Source: Clostridia bacterium
GTDB lineage: Bacteria > Bacillota > Clostridia > Christensenellales > Borkfalkiaceae
Direction: 5' to 3'
Assembly (NCBI GenBank): GCA_900767195.1
Contig: CAAFYG010000125.1
Location: forward strand, 1 to 22,946
DNA: 22,946 bases
The translations under genes and the position numbers were made by a program. Position 1 is the first letter of the stretch, and every line of letters begins with the position of its first letter. This document shows, one piece after another, positions 13,517 to 21,199 of the stretch. Under the pieces are notes generated by a model. The model was not told where the DNA came from, searched no databases, and saw only the letters and a program-made list of their open reading frames with translations.

Positions 13517-13972
13517 ATGAAAAACCGTATGATTTTAAAAATATCGGCGATCGGCGAAAACGAGGGTTTTGCGCGCAGCGCGGTGGCGGCGTTCGCGGCG
13601 AATCTCGAACCCACGATCGACGAGCTTTCCGATCTGAAAACCGCCGTATCCGAAGCGGTTACAAATTGCGTGGTACATGCCTATAAAGGCGCGGAAAGCG
13701 CGGAAAATTATATCGAAATCACCTGCGAGGCAGATGCGGAAGCAAGCGAACTACATATCGAAGTTGCCGATACGGGTTGCGGCATCGAAAACGTAGAAAA
13801 GGCGCTGCAACCGTTTTTCACCACTTCCGGAAATGCGGAACGCTCGGGCATGGGCTTCACCATTATGCAAACGTTCACCGACGGCTGCGAAGTGGAAAGC
13901 CGCGCGGGCGCAGGCACGAAAGTGCGCATGAAAAAGAAATTCGGCAAAAAGGCAGGGGATAATGCTGAATGA
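13517..13972 (+). CDS. spoIIAB: Anti-sigma-F factor, serine kinase SpoIIAB
   Basis: 151 residues, GHKL-type kinase. The match to Bacillus SpoIIAB runs the whole length: ENEGFARSAVAAF with Arg20, DELSDLKTAVSEAVTN (N box, Glu46/Asn50), the ATP-lid motif DTGCGI (85-90) and the RSGMGFTIM segment (109-117). It holds sigma-F inactive and phosphorylates SpoIIAA. RBS GGAGG at 13503-13507. It overlaps the sigma gene by 11 bases, so the anti-sigma and sigma factors are translationally coupled, as expected for a stoichiometric pair. Confidence 0.95.
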   Translation: MKNRMILKISAIGENEGFARSAVAAFAANLEPTIDELSDLKTAVSEAVTNCVVHAYKGAESAENYIEITCEADAEASELHIEVADTGCGIENVEKALQPFFTTSGNAERSGMGFTIMQTFTDGCEVESRAGAGTKVRMKKKFGKKAGDNAE

Positions 13973-14693
13973 CGAACAAACTTCTGCGCTGATAAAACGG
14001 GCGAAACAAGGCGACGGCGCGGCGAAAGAAACGCTCATTTCCGAAAACGTGTCTCTCGTCAAATGCATTGTGAAGCGGTATCTGAATAAGGGCGTCGAGT
14101 ACGACGATCTCTTTCAGCTTGCCTGTATGGGCTTTTTAAAAGCGATCGCGGGCTACAACGAAGCGTTCGAAACAAAGTTTTCCACGTACGCCGTGCCGAT
14201 GATCGCGGGCGAGATCAAGCGCTTTCTGCGCGACGACGGCAGCGTGAAAGTATCCCGCGCCATCAAACAGACGGCAAAGGAAATCAACGGTTTTATCTCG
14301 GATTTTTCGCTGAAAAACGGTAGAAAACCCGCCCTTAGCGAAATCGCGGCGGCGTTTTCCATCGAAGAGAGCGAAGCGGCGTTTCTTCTCGGCTCGTCGA
14401 AAATGCCCCTGTCTTTGCAAAGCGATCGGGGCGGCGGCGACGAAGAAGACGGCAGAACGCTGATGGATACCATCGCCTCGGGCGAGGGCGAAGAAGAACT
14501 GCTCGATAAACTGCAATTGAAAACCGCGCTCGCCTCGCTTTCGGAACGGGATCGGAAAATTATCTTTCTCAGATATTTCCGCGATAAAACGCAGAGCGAG
14601 GTGGCGGGCATGATCGGGGTATCGCAGGTGCAGATTTCGCGCATCGAAAGCCGCATTTTAAAGGACTTCAAAGAGCGCATGCGCCCGGTGTAA
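13962..14693 (+). CDS. sigF: Forespore RNA polymerase sigma-F factor
   Basis: 243 residues, sigma-70 family group 3. Region 2 is YDDLFQLACMGFLKAIAGYN with KFSTYAVPMIAGEIKRFLRD (2.2-2.4). Region 3 follows with VSRAIKQTAKEI, and region 4 is LSERDRKIIFLRYFRDKTQSEVAGMIGVSQVQISRIE with the helix-turn-helix. Position as third gene after spoIIAA and spoIIAB identifies it as sigma-F and not sigma-B or sigma-G. It switches on early forespore genes. An insertion-like acidic, Gly-rich stretch (SDRGGGDEEDGRT) separates regions 3 and 4. AGGGG lies close before the ATG inside the preceding gene. No clear terminator follows; a new promoter begins 17 bases after the stop. Confidence 0.94.
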   Translation: MLNDEQTSALIKRAKQGDGAAKETLISENVSLVKCIVKRYLNKGVEYDDLFQLACMGFLKAIAGYNEAFETKFSTYAVPMIAGEIKRFLRDDGSVKVSRAIKQTAKEINGFISDFSLKNGRKPALSEIAAAFSIEESEAAFLLGSSKMPLSLQSDRGGGDEEDGRTLMDTIASGEGEEELLDKLQLKTALASLSERDRKIIFLRYFRDKTQSEVAGMIGVSQVQISRIESRILKDFKERMRPV

Positions 14694-14709
14694 ACTTTTC
14701 GCGCAACGC

Positions 14710-14738
14710 TTGACAAGATCCGCAATCCGTGGTATACT
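14710..14738 (+). promoter_or_regulatory. Consensus promoter of the 353-residue membrane-anchored protein
   Basis: Perfect TTGACA (14710-14715), 17-bp spacer, TATACT (14733-14738). A vegetative sigma-A type promoter, so this gene is not dependent on the sigma-F operon. Confidence 0.85.
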
Positions 14739-14772
14739 TTCATAAAATACAAGCGCAAAGGAAGTACGAAAA

Positions 14773-15834
14773 ATGGCGGAAAAGGCAAAGAAAAAAGCGT
14801 GGTGGCAAAAACTTATCATCGCGCTCGCTATCGCGGCGATCGTTGTTGTCGTGTTTTTCGGGGCGGTGATCGGGTACTTTAAAATACCCGTAAGCGGGTA
14901 CTATAAGGCGAGCGAAAAGGCGTTTAAAATTCCCGGCACGTCCGATGGGTTTATCGCGCAGGGCATTTCGTACGACGATCGCGAAGATACGTTTTTTATC
15001 ACGGGCTATATGAAAGATAAAAGCGCGTCGCCCGTGTACCTCGTAAAAAAATCCGAGGGAAAAAAGGCAAAGGCAAAAACTTTGTATTTAAAAAAGCAGG
15101 ACGGATCGGATTACACGGGGCATTGCGGCGGACTCACGGTGCGTGGCGATTATATCTACGTGGCGGGCGGCGGCAAGCATTGCCTGTATGTGTATTCGTA
15201 TGCGGAAGCCGTGGCGGCGGAAGATCGCTCGCCGCTCGTATGCAAGGGCGAATTTAAAATCGAAACCGAAGATCAATCCGATTATCTCGGCGTGGCGTTC
15301 GTCACCGTGTGGGATAACGAACTTGTGGCGGGAGAATTCTATCGCGAGCAGAACTATCCCACCCCCGATGCGCATAAGCGCGTAACGAAAAGCGGCGAAA
15401 CCAACACGGCGATGGCGGTGAGCTTTGCCTTTGCGGACGGCACGGAAGGCGAGGGCGATACGGCGTTCGGATTAAAAAAGCAGCCTTCTAAGGCAATTTC
15501 CATGCCGGGGCTTGTGCAGGGGGCGTATTTCGAAAACGGCAAAGCGGTGCTTTCCACGTCGTACGGCGTGGCGTTTTCGCACCTTTACGAATACGATCTT
15601 GAAAAAGCGGCAACGGGCGAAACGGCGAAGCTTTTGGGCAAAGATCTGCCGCTGTATTCGCTGGATTATTCTTCGCTGGAAAAGGACTATAAAATCGCGC
15701 CGATGAGCGAAGAAATCGTGCTTGCGGGCGGCAAAACGTACGTGATGTGCGAATCGGCTTCAAATAAGTATATTTTCGGCAAATTCACGGGCGCAAAATG
15801 GTGCTATGCCACCGATTTAGCCGAATGGAAATAA
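14773..15834 (+). CDS. Membrane-anchored extracytoplasmic protein of unknown function, probable beta-propeller
   Basis: 353 residues. A positively charged start (MAEKAKKKAWWQK) and one hydrophobic segment at about 14-37 form an uncleaved signal anchor, so the rest faces outward. Repeated short strands (FIAQGISYD, FFITGYM, VYLVKK, HCGGLTVRGDYIYVAGG, HCLYVYSY, ELVAGEFY, AVLSTSYGVAFSHLYEYD, KTYVMCES) look like blades of a propeller of the SMP-30/YncE kind. Three cysteines occur in the outer part, none clearly catalytic. RBS AAAGGAAG lies before the ATG. It may share a transcript with the next two small genes. I do not recognise a specific family. Confidence 0.85.
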   Translation: MAEKAKKKAWWQKLIIALAIAAIVVVVFFGAVIGYFKIPVSGYYKASEKAFKIPGTSDGFIAQGISYDDREDTFFITGYMKDKSASPVYLVKKSEGKKAKAKTLYLKKQDGSDYTGHCGGLTVRGDYIYVAGGGKHCLYVYSYAEAVAAEDRSPLVCKGEFKIETEDQSDYLGVAFVTVWDNELVAGEFYREQNYPTPDAHKRVTKSGETNTAMAVSFAFADGTEGEGDTAFGLKKQPSKAISMPGLVQGAYFENGKAVLSTSYGVAFSHLYEYDLEKAATGETAKLLGKDLPLYSLDYSSLEKDYKIAPMSEEIVLAGGKTYVMCESASNKYIFGKFTGAKWCYATDLAEWK

Positions 15835-15893
15835 AATTCGCGTATATAATTTTAAAAGCCGCGCAAACTGTATTCGCAGGGGGTAGCGGCGGA

Positions 15894-16136
15894 ATGAACG
15901 ACATCAGAAGCGAAGAAACGGAAGAGAAGAACGAAGAAGAAAGCAAGTATACGGGCGGCGAGCTTAATTGGCTGCACTATCTCGCGAAAATCGAGGACTT
16001 AGCGGAAAAAAAGAGTAAAATTTATTCGCGGCTTTTATTCAACCCCGCGCTGGCGCAGGATATGGAACGGCTCGCCGTTTCGCACGCACAAGGCAAAAAA
16101 TCGCTTTTAACGCTTGCGGAAAAAGAGCAGGCATAG
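15894..16136 (+). CDS. Small hypothetical protein, 80 residues
   Basis: I chose the ATG at 15894, which follows AGGGGG at 15878-15883; a longer reading would run back into the previous gene. The N-terminus is very acidic (SEETEEKNEEES) and the rest is helical and charged (ELNWLHYLAKIEDLAEKKSKIYSRLL, then a KSLLTLAEKEQ tail). No signal peptide, no cysteine. The stop is TAG. A TATAAT at 15845-15850 lacks a good -35. No family recognised. The next gene is 23 bp downstream and similar in size and charge. Confidence 0.6.
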   Translation: MNDIRSEETEEKNEEESKYTGGELNWLHYLAKIEDLAEKKSKIYSRLLFNPALAQDMERLAVSHAQGKKSLLTLAEKEQA

Positions 16137-16159
16137 GCGGAAAACAGGGGGAATATTTC

Positions 16160-16375
16160 ATGAAAAACGCGAAACGCGACATCACTTTAAACGAGAAAGA
16201 CAGCATCGAAGATATGGCGCAAACCGAGCGCGCTTTGTTCTTTGCGTACGCGCGGGCATTATTCGGCGCGAGGCGCAAAGAGACGCGCGAAATGCTTTGG
16301 AAAGGCATGGAGCGCGCCGCGAAAAACGCATTCTTTTTAGCGGAAATCGCAAAAAATACGGCTGAAAATGGATAA
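16160..16375 (+). CDS. Small hypothetical helical protein, 71 residues
   Basis: ATG with GGGGG upstream at 16147-16151. The sequence is basic/acidic and helical (ITLNEKDSIEDMAQTERALFFAYARALFGARRKETREMLWKGMERAAKNAFFLAEIAKN) with aromatic and alanine-rich faces, suggesting an amphipathic helical hairpin. No membrane segment. It ends just before a strong terminator, so it is probably the last gene of the transcript begun at 14710. No family recognised. Confidence 0.6.
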   Translation: MKNAKRDITLNEKDSIEDMAQTERALFFAYARALFGARRKETREMLWKGMERAAKNAFFLAEIAKNTAENG

Positions 16376-16404
16376 AAAATACTGAAAAATCGCAAAAAAA
16401 CGGG

Positions 16405-16434
16405 AAAAAGTACGGCGAAAAGCTGTACTTTTTT
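16405..16434 (+). terminator. Intrinsic terminator after the small-gene pair
   Basis: A 12-bp stem (16405-16416 with 16422-16433, one G-T pair), loop GAAAA, T-run 16429-16434. It separates the 14773-16375 unit from mscL. Confidence 0.85.
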
Positions 16435-16443
16435 CGTATTTTG

Positions 16444-16452
16444 TGCTATAAT
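16444..16452 (+). promoter_or_regulatory. Extended -10 promoter of mscL
   Basis: TGCTATAAT gives a TG-n-TATAAT extended -10 (TATAAT at 16447-16452). The -35 (around 16424, TGTACT) is weak and lies within the upstream terminator, as is common for extended -10 promoters. Confidence 0.65.
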
Positions 16453-16525
16453 TCGGTTGTATTTCTTAGAAAAACGTTCGATTTTAAAAGAAAAACGTGC
16501 GATTTTCGAAGAAAAAGGAGCGAAT

Positions 16526-17167
16526 ATGAAAGAAAAAACGAATGAAAAGAAGAGAGGTTTCAAGAAATTTTTCGACGAATTCGGAAAGTTTATCATGCGC
16601 GGCAACGTACTCGATCTTGCCGTGGGCGTGATCGTGGGCGGAGCATTCACGGCGATCGTGAACGCGCTTTCCAATCATATTTTAAAGCCGATCATCAATT
16701 TTTTGCTCGCGATGATTTTAGGCGAAGATTCGCTTGAAAATATTTATACGTATCTTAAAAAATCGTACACGGCGGAAGGGACGATCGATCTTGCCTCTTC
16801 CATTTATATCGATTGGGGCGCGTTTATCAATGCCGTCATCAATTTCCTTTTAATCGCTTTCGTATTGTTCTGCATTGTAAAGGCTATCAACAAAGTGGCG
16901 GAGGCGCACGATAAAATGTGGGACGATATGGATCTGCCCAAAAAGAAGAAAATCTGCGAATACAGAAAGAGCGGCCTTACGAAGAAAGAAGCGATTGCGA
17001 AGTACGAAGAAGAATTGAAACTTCTCGCCGAAAAGAAAGCCGCGGAAGAAGCCGCCGCGAAGAAAGCCGCCGCCGAAGCCGCCGCCGAAGCGGAAAGAAA
17101 AGCTACGGAAAATACCCGTCTGCTTGAAAAAATCGTAGAGCTTCTGAAAGAAAATCAGGCAAAATAG
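16526..17167 (+). CDS. mscL: Large-conductance mechanosensitive channel with long coiled-coil C-terminal extension
   Basis: 213 residues from the ATG at 16526 (AAGGAG at 16515-16520), while typical MscL has about 130-150. The channel core is clear: a basic start and GFKKFFDEFGKFIMRGNVLDLAVGV form the N-terminal amphipathic helix and TM1, with VGGAFTAIVNALSNHILKP continuing it. The outer loop holds EDSLENIYTYLKKSY, and TM2 is AFINAVINFLLIAFVLFCIVKAIN. After TM2 a KKKKICEYRKSGLTKKEAIAKYEEELKLL region leads to an Ala/Glu/Lys-rich helix with EEAAAKKAAAEAAAEAERKA, ending in LLEKIVELLKENQ. That end corresponds to the normal C-terminal bundle helix of MscL, so the extra residues look inserted between TM2 and the bundle. 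The stop is TAG. Confidence 0.88.
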   Translation: MKEKTNEKKRGFKKFFDEFGKFIMRGNVLDLAVGVIVGGAFTAIVNALSNHILKPIINFLLAMILGEDSLENIYTYLKKSYTAEGTIDLASSIYIDWGAFINAVINFLLIAFVLFCIVKAINKVAEAHDKMWDDMDLPKKKKICEYRKSGLTKKEAIAKYEEELKLLAEKKAAEEAAAKKAAAEAAAEAERKATENTRLLEKIVELLKENQAK

Positions 17168-17187
17168 AAAAATCCGCCGGAATTTCG

Positions 17188-17216
17188 TTGACGAAACGAG
17201 AAAAATCGGCTATAAT
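17188..17216 (+). promoter_or_regulatory. Promoter of pheST
   Basis: TTGACG (17188-17193), 17-bp spacer, perfect TATAAT (17211-17216). Confidence 0.85.
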
Positions 17217-17223
17217 AACAGTA

Positions 17224-17552
17224 AATAAACGCTACGACGAAGTTTGGAATGTTTTTCCGTTGTTTGAAAAAGCAATGCAAAAAGCGCGCGCAAAGAGAAT
17301 ACCGTTCCCGGGCTGAAAAACGGTATCGGCGCGGAAAGCAAACCGTTTCCCTTCCGAGCGGCGGGGCTGAACGGCGCGCAAGGCAAAAAACGGCGCGGCA
17401 AAGTAGGCTTCGACGGCGCGCCCACGATACGGGCGGAACGAGGCTTTGCGGGGCTTGATTTTAAGATGCGAAACGCAAGGCGAAAACAGGTGGTACAGCG
17501 AAAAAACAATCGCCCTGTTTCGGCAGAAAACGCCGAAGCGGGGCTTTATTTT
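17224..17552 (+). promoter_or_regulatory. T-box riboswitch controlling pheST (probable Phe specifier)
   Basis: The leader has a long Stem I and a complete antiterminator/terminator switch. The distal Stem I hairpin is ATACCGTT (17299-17306) paired with AACGGTAT (17319-17326), preceded by the AAAGAGA bulge and bordered by CGCGC/GCGCG. Below it GTTTG (17262-17266) can pair with CAAAC (17339-17343), and GGAA (17246-17249) with TTCC (17352-17355), leaving a candidate UUC specifier at 17347-17349. The antiterminator is AAACAGG (17484-17490), the 7-base bulge TGGTACA, GCG, and then CGC with CCTGTTT (17511-17520). The bulge TGGT fits the ACCA end of tRNA-Phe (discriminator A). The competing terminator is 17512-17524 with 17532-17544, followed by TTTATTTT. 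The switch part is certain; the specifier is inferred. Confidence 0.9.
17512..17552 (+). terminator. T-box-regulated terminator before pheS
   Basis: A 13-bp stem GCCCTGTTTCGGC / GCCGAAGCGGGGC (two G-T pairs), loop AGAAAAC, T-tract 17545-17552. It shares CCTGTTT with the antiterminator, so the two are mutually exclusive. Confidence 0.9.
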
Positions 17553-17579
17553 AACAAAAACGCAAGGAGCGAAAGCAAT

Positions 17580-18593
17580 ATGCAGAAAGAAATCGAAGAA
17601 TTACGGCAAAAGGTGACGGGCGCGCTGAAAGAGACGAAAGCGGTGCGCGCGTTGTACGATCTGAAAACGCATTTTCAATCGGAACTCAAAGGCATTTCGA
17701 GCGGTATGAAAAACCTGCCCAAAGAAGAACGCCCGGCGTTCGGCAAGCTTTTGAACGACTTTAAAAACGGCGTGGAAGCAATGTTTGAAGAGCGCGCCGC
17801 CGCTTTGAAAGAAGAAGAAATGCAGAAAAAATACGAAGCCGAGCGCGCGGATATCACGCTGCCCGGAAGATTACGCGAAGCGGGCGCGGCGCACCCGATC
17901 ACGCTGGTGAAAAATCAGCTGATCGATATTTTCGCGGGCATGGGTTTTAAGATTTTCGAAGGGCCCGAAATCGAAACGGATTATTATAATTTCACCGCGC
18001 TCAATACCCCCAAAGATCACCCCGCGCGCGATATGCAGGATACTTTCTATCTCGCCGAAAATCTGCTGCTTCGCACGCAGACTTCCGCCGGGCAGATCCG
18101 CGTGATGGAAAGCGAAAAGCCGCCGATCAAGATTTTATCGCCGGGGCGCGTGTTCCGCTCGGACGACGACGCCACCCATTCCCCGATGTTCCATCAGATG
18201 GAAGGGCTTGTGGTGGACGAAGGCATTACGCTGTGCGATTTGCAGGGCATGCTTTCGGAATTCGCGAAAAAAATGTTTACTTCCGCCACGAAGGTGCGGC
18301 TGCGCCCTTCGTACTTCCCGTTCACCGAGCCGAGCGTGGAAGTGGATTTAAGCTGCTGCGAGTGCGGCGGCAAGGGATGCCGTCTTTGCAAAGGCACGGG
18401 CTGGATAGAAGTTCTCGGCGCGGGCATGGTGAATCGTAAGGTGCTTGAAAACTGCGGCGTAGATCCCGATAAATACACGGGGTTTGCGTTCGGCATGGGG
18501 ATCGAACGGATCGCGATGCTCAAATACGGCGTAAACAACATCAAAGCGCTTTTCGAAAACGACGTGCGGCTGCTGCGACAATTCGCGAAGTAA
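17580..18593 (+). CDS. pheS: Phenylalanyl-tRNA synthetase alpha subunit
   Basis: 337 residues from the ATG at 17580 (AAGGAG at 17564-17569). A longer in-frame reading would translate the T-box terminator and is rejected. The N-terminal helical arm (1-90, coiled coil that touches tRNA) is followed by the class II catalytic domain. This contains HPITLVKNQLIDIFAGMGF, the motif 2 region FRSDDDATHSPMFHQMEGL, and motif 3 GFAFGMGIERIAMLKYG. The FTEPSVEVD segment lines the active site. An inserted CCECGGKGCRLCKGTGW ribbon with cysteines of zinc-knuckle type is known in PheS of Bacillus and clostridia. It charges tRNA-Phe together with PheT, encoded 48 bp downstream, under T-box control. Confidence 0.96.
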   Translation: MQKEIEELRQKVTGALKETKAVRALYDLKTHFQSELKGISSGMKNLPKEERPAFGKLLNDFKNGVEAMFEERAAALKEEEMQKKYEAERADITLPGRLREAGAAHPITLVKNQLIDIFAGMGFKIFEGPEIETDYYNFTALNTPKDHPARDMQDTFYLAENLLLRTQTSAGQIRVMESEKPPIKILSPGRVFRSDDDATHSPMFHQMEGLVVDEGITLCDLQGMLSEFAKKMFTSATKVRLRPSYFPFTEPSVEVDLSCCECGGKGCRLCKGTGWIEVLGAGMVNRKVLENCGVDPDKYTGFAFGMGIERIAMLKYGVNNIKALFENDVRLLRQFAK

Positions 18594-18641
18594 GGCGGCA
18601 AAGGCGCAAGGCATAAGGCAGAACAAGGAGCGAAAAAGAAA

Positions 18642-21089
18642 ATGAAAGTACCTTACAGTTGGCTGAAAGATTACGTGGATATAAACCTTCCCGCGGACGA
18701 GCTTGCAAAAAAGCTTTTTTCCTGCGGCTTCGAAGTGGAAGAAATAATTTATCTCGGCAAAAAAATCAATCGCGTGGTGGTGGGCGAAGTGAAAGCTCTT
18801 ACCCCGCATCCGGACAGCGATCACATGCAGATCTGCGTGGTGGACTGCGGCGAAGAATACGGCCGCGATCTGCAGATCGTAACGGGCGCGCCGAATGTGT
18901 ACGCAGGCATGCGTACGCCCGTAGCGCTCGATAATTCCACGGTGTGCGAAACCAACCCCGCGCAGCCGGAAAAGAACCCGGACGGCGTAAAAAAAATCAA
19001 AAAAGGCAAGCTTCGCGGCGTGGAATCGTGCGGCATGCTCTGTTCGGGTGAAGAACTCGGCATAAACGAAGATTTTTACGAGGGCGCGGAAGTGAACGGT
19101 CTGCTCGATTTAAAGGGCGATTTGCCGCTCGGCGAAGACATTAAAAAAGCGGTGGGGCTGGACGATTATATTTTCGATATTTCGATTACGGCGAACCGCC
19201 CGGACTGCCAATGCGTATTCGGCATTGCGCGCGAAGTGGCGGCGATTACGAAATCGCCTTTGAAATCGCCCGATGTTTCGTTTAAAGAATACGCCTCGAA
19301 AGCCGCGCCGATTTCGGTGGAAGTGGACGCGGCCGATCTTTGCCCGCGCTATATCGGAAGATACGTGGAAGGCAACGCGGCGGGCATGAAGAAGCAATCG
19401 CCCGCGTGGCTGAGAAAGCGGCTTGCGCTTTGCGGATTGCGCTCGATTTCGCCCGTGGTGGATATTACGAATTTCGTGCTTTTGGAACTCGGTCAGCCGA
19501 TGCATTCTTTCGACGCGGACGAGATTGCGGGCAGAAAAATTATCGTGCGCCGCGCGAAAGAAGGCGAAAAAATCGTAACTTTGGACGAGAAAGAATTTAC
19601 GCTCAATAGCGATAACCTTGTGATTTGCGACGGGAATAAACCCGTGGCTCTTGCCGGCATTATGGGCGGACTGAACAGCGGAATCAAGCCGGAAACGAAA
19701 AACGTATTTTTCGAGGCGGCGAAATTCGCGCGCGACAATATCCGCAAAACTTCGCGTAAGATAGGGCAAAGCTCCGATTCTTCGGCGAGATTCGAAAAGG
19801 GCGTGGACGCGTACACCGCGGAATTTGCGATGCGGCGCGCGCTGCACCTTATGGAAGAACTCGGCTGCGGCAAGGTGACGAAGCTTTGCGCGGACGTGTG
19901 CGCGGAAAAGCGCGAAAACAGGACGCTGACGGCAAGCCTTGATAAAATCAACGCGCTGCTCGGCATAAAAGTGCCTGCGGAAGAAGTGAAGGGCATTTTA
20001 ACGCGGCTCGGCTTTGCGCCCGAAATTCGAGGCGACGAGCTGACGGTGACGATTCCCGGGTATCGCGAGGACGTGGAAAATTATCCCGATCTTGCCGAAG
20101 AGATTATCCGCTCGTACGGGTACGAGCATTTAACGCCCACGTTTTTATCGGCGGCGCGCGTGACGGGCGGCGGATTGAACGATACGCAGAAGAAAGAGAA
20201 CGCGCTGAAAAACGTGCTGATCGAGCAGGGGTACTACGAAGCGTACAACTATTCGTTTTATTCGCCGAAAGATTTCGATCTGATGAAACTGCCCGAAGAC
20301 GCGGAAGAGCGGAAGGCTGTGCGGGTATTGAATCCGATTGCGGAAGATCTTTCCGTGATGCGCACGTTTCTTGCGCCTTCGATGCTGCATTGCGCGGTGC
20401 GGAATTTGCGCCGCGGCAACGATACGGGCAAGCTTTTCGAGTATGCGCGCGTTTACACGCCGAACGAGTTGCCTTTGAAAACGCAGCCGAAAGAGACGGA
20501 TACTTTGGGACTTTGCGTGTGGGGCAACGAGCTTGATTTCTTCGATCTGAAAGGCGCGGCAGAGGCGATTTCGAAGGCGTTTTATCTCGACTTTACGTAC
20601 GAGCGCGCGAAAAAGCCGTATCTGCACCCGGGCATTTCGGCGAATATTCTGCTCGGCGGCGAGAAAATCGGCGAGATCGGCGAGCTTGATCCCGCGATCG
20701 CGAACGCGCTGGGACTGGATAAGCGGGTGTGTCTCGGCGAGCTGAACGCCGAAAAACTGCTTGCCGCGATGGATACGGGCGTGCGCTTTAAAAATCTGCC
20801 GCTTTTTGCCGAAGTGAAGCGCGATCTGGCGTTGATCGTAGGCGAAGAAGTGACGTGCGCCGAAATCGAAACGGAATTGAAACGCTCCTGCAAATATATC
20901 ACGGACGTGAAACTTTTCGACGTGTACCGCGGCGGACAAGTTCCCGCGGGCAAAAAGAGTATGGCGTTTTCGCTTACTTTCACGCCGGACGCGGCAAGCG
21001 ACAAGGCGTTTTCCGCGGACGCCGTGGATAATTTCGTGAAGAAAATTCTCGGCAATCTGAAATTCAAACTCGGCGCGGAATTGCGGTAA
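18642..21089 (+). CDS. pheT: Phenylalanyl-tRNA synthetase beta subunit
   Basis: 815 residues, the usual bacterial length. Domain order is: N-terminal MKVPYSWLKDYVD, EMAP/OB tRNA-binding domain (about 40-150, HPDSDHMQICVVDCG and IVTGAPNV), B3/B4 editing domain (about 205-395, with ITANRPDCQCVFGIAREV just before it and ELGQPMHSFDADEI, VALAGIMGG inside), B5 (about 400-480, IPGYREDVENYPDLAEEIIRSYGY), the catalytic-like core (to about 680) and the FDX-ACB anticodon-binding domain (about 720-813, LPLFAEVKRDLALIV, FDVYRGGQVPAGKKSMAFSL). RBS AAGGAG lies 11 bases before the ATG. It forms the alpha2-beta2 enzyme with PheS. No irregularity seen. Confidence 0.97.
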   Translation: MKVPYSWLKDYVDINLPADELAKKLFSCGFEVEEIIYLGKKINRVVVGEVKALTPHPDSDHMQICVVDCGEEYGRDLQIVTGAPNVYAGMRTPVALDNSTVCETNPAQPEKNPDGVKKIKKGKLRGVESCGMLCSGEELGINEDFYEGAEVNGLLDLKGDLPLGEDIKKAVGLDDYIFDISITANRPDCQCVFGIAREVAAITKSPLKSPDVSFKEYASKAAPISVEVDAADLCPRYIGRYVEGNAAGMKKQSPAWLRKRLALCGLRSISPVVDITNFVLLELGQPMHSFDADEIAGRKIIVRRAKEGEKIVTLDEKEFTLNSDNLVICDGNKPVALAGIMGGLNSGIKPETKNVFFEAAKFARDNIRKTSRKIGQSSDSSARFEKGVDAYTAEFAMRRALHLMEELGCGKVTKLCADVCAEKRENRTLTASLDKINALLGIKVPAEEVKGILTRLGFAPEIRGDELTVTIPGYREDVENYPDLAEEIIRSYGYEHLTPTFLSAARVTGGGLNDTQKKENALKNVLIEQGYYEAYNYSFYSPKDFDLMKLPEDAEERKAVRVLNPIAEDLSVMRTFLAPSMLHCAVRNLRRGNDTGKLFEYARVYTPNELPLKTQPKETDTLGLCVWGNELDFFDLKGAAEAISKAFYLDFTYERAKKPYLHPGISANILLGGEKIGEIGELDPAIANALGLDKRVCLGELNAEKLLAAMDTGVRFKNLPLFAEVKRDLALIVGEEVTCAEIETELKRSCKYITDVKLFDVYRGGQVPAGKKSMAFSLTFTPDAASDKAFSADAVDNFVKKILGNLKFKLGAELR

Positions 21090-21186
21090 GATTGTCGCGC
21101 CGGATTATACGACTTTTTGTTCTGCCCGAGCCTTTTGTTTACGAGCCTTGGCTTTACATGGTTCGGGCGTTAAAAGGGTATCGAAC

Positions 21187-21192
21187 GGAGGG
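21187..21192 (+). promoter_or_regulatory. RBS GGAGGG that fixes a GTG start for truB
   Basis: It lies 7 bases before the GTG at 21200. The in-frame TTG at 21092, only two bases after the pheT stop, has no ribosome site. Confidence 0.8.
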
Positions 21193-21199
21193 AATTTAC

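Noticed and set aside
15798..15893. Longer reading of the 80-residue gene overlapping the preceding gene
   Set aside because: It would overlap the end of the propeller-like gene; the ATG at 15894 has its own AGGGGG.
17466..17579. N-terminal extension of pheS from 17466
   Set aside because: This stretch is the T-box antiterminator and terminator, so it is untranslated leader.
21092..21199. Longer truB reading from a TTG at 21092
   Set aside because: There is no ribosome site, and the extra residues do not resemble TruB; the GTG at 21200 has GGAGGG.
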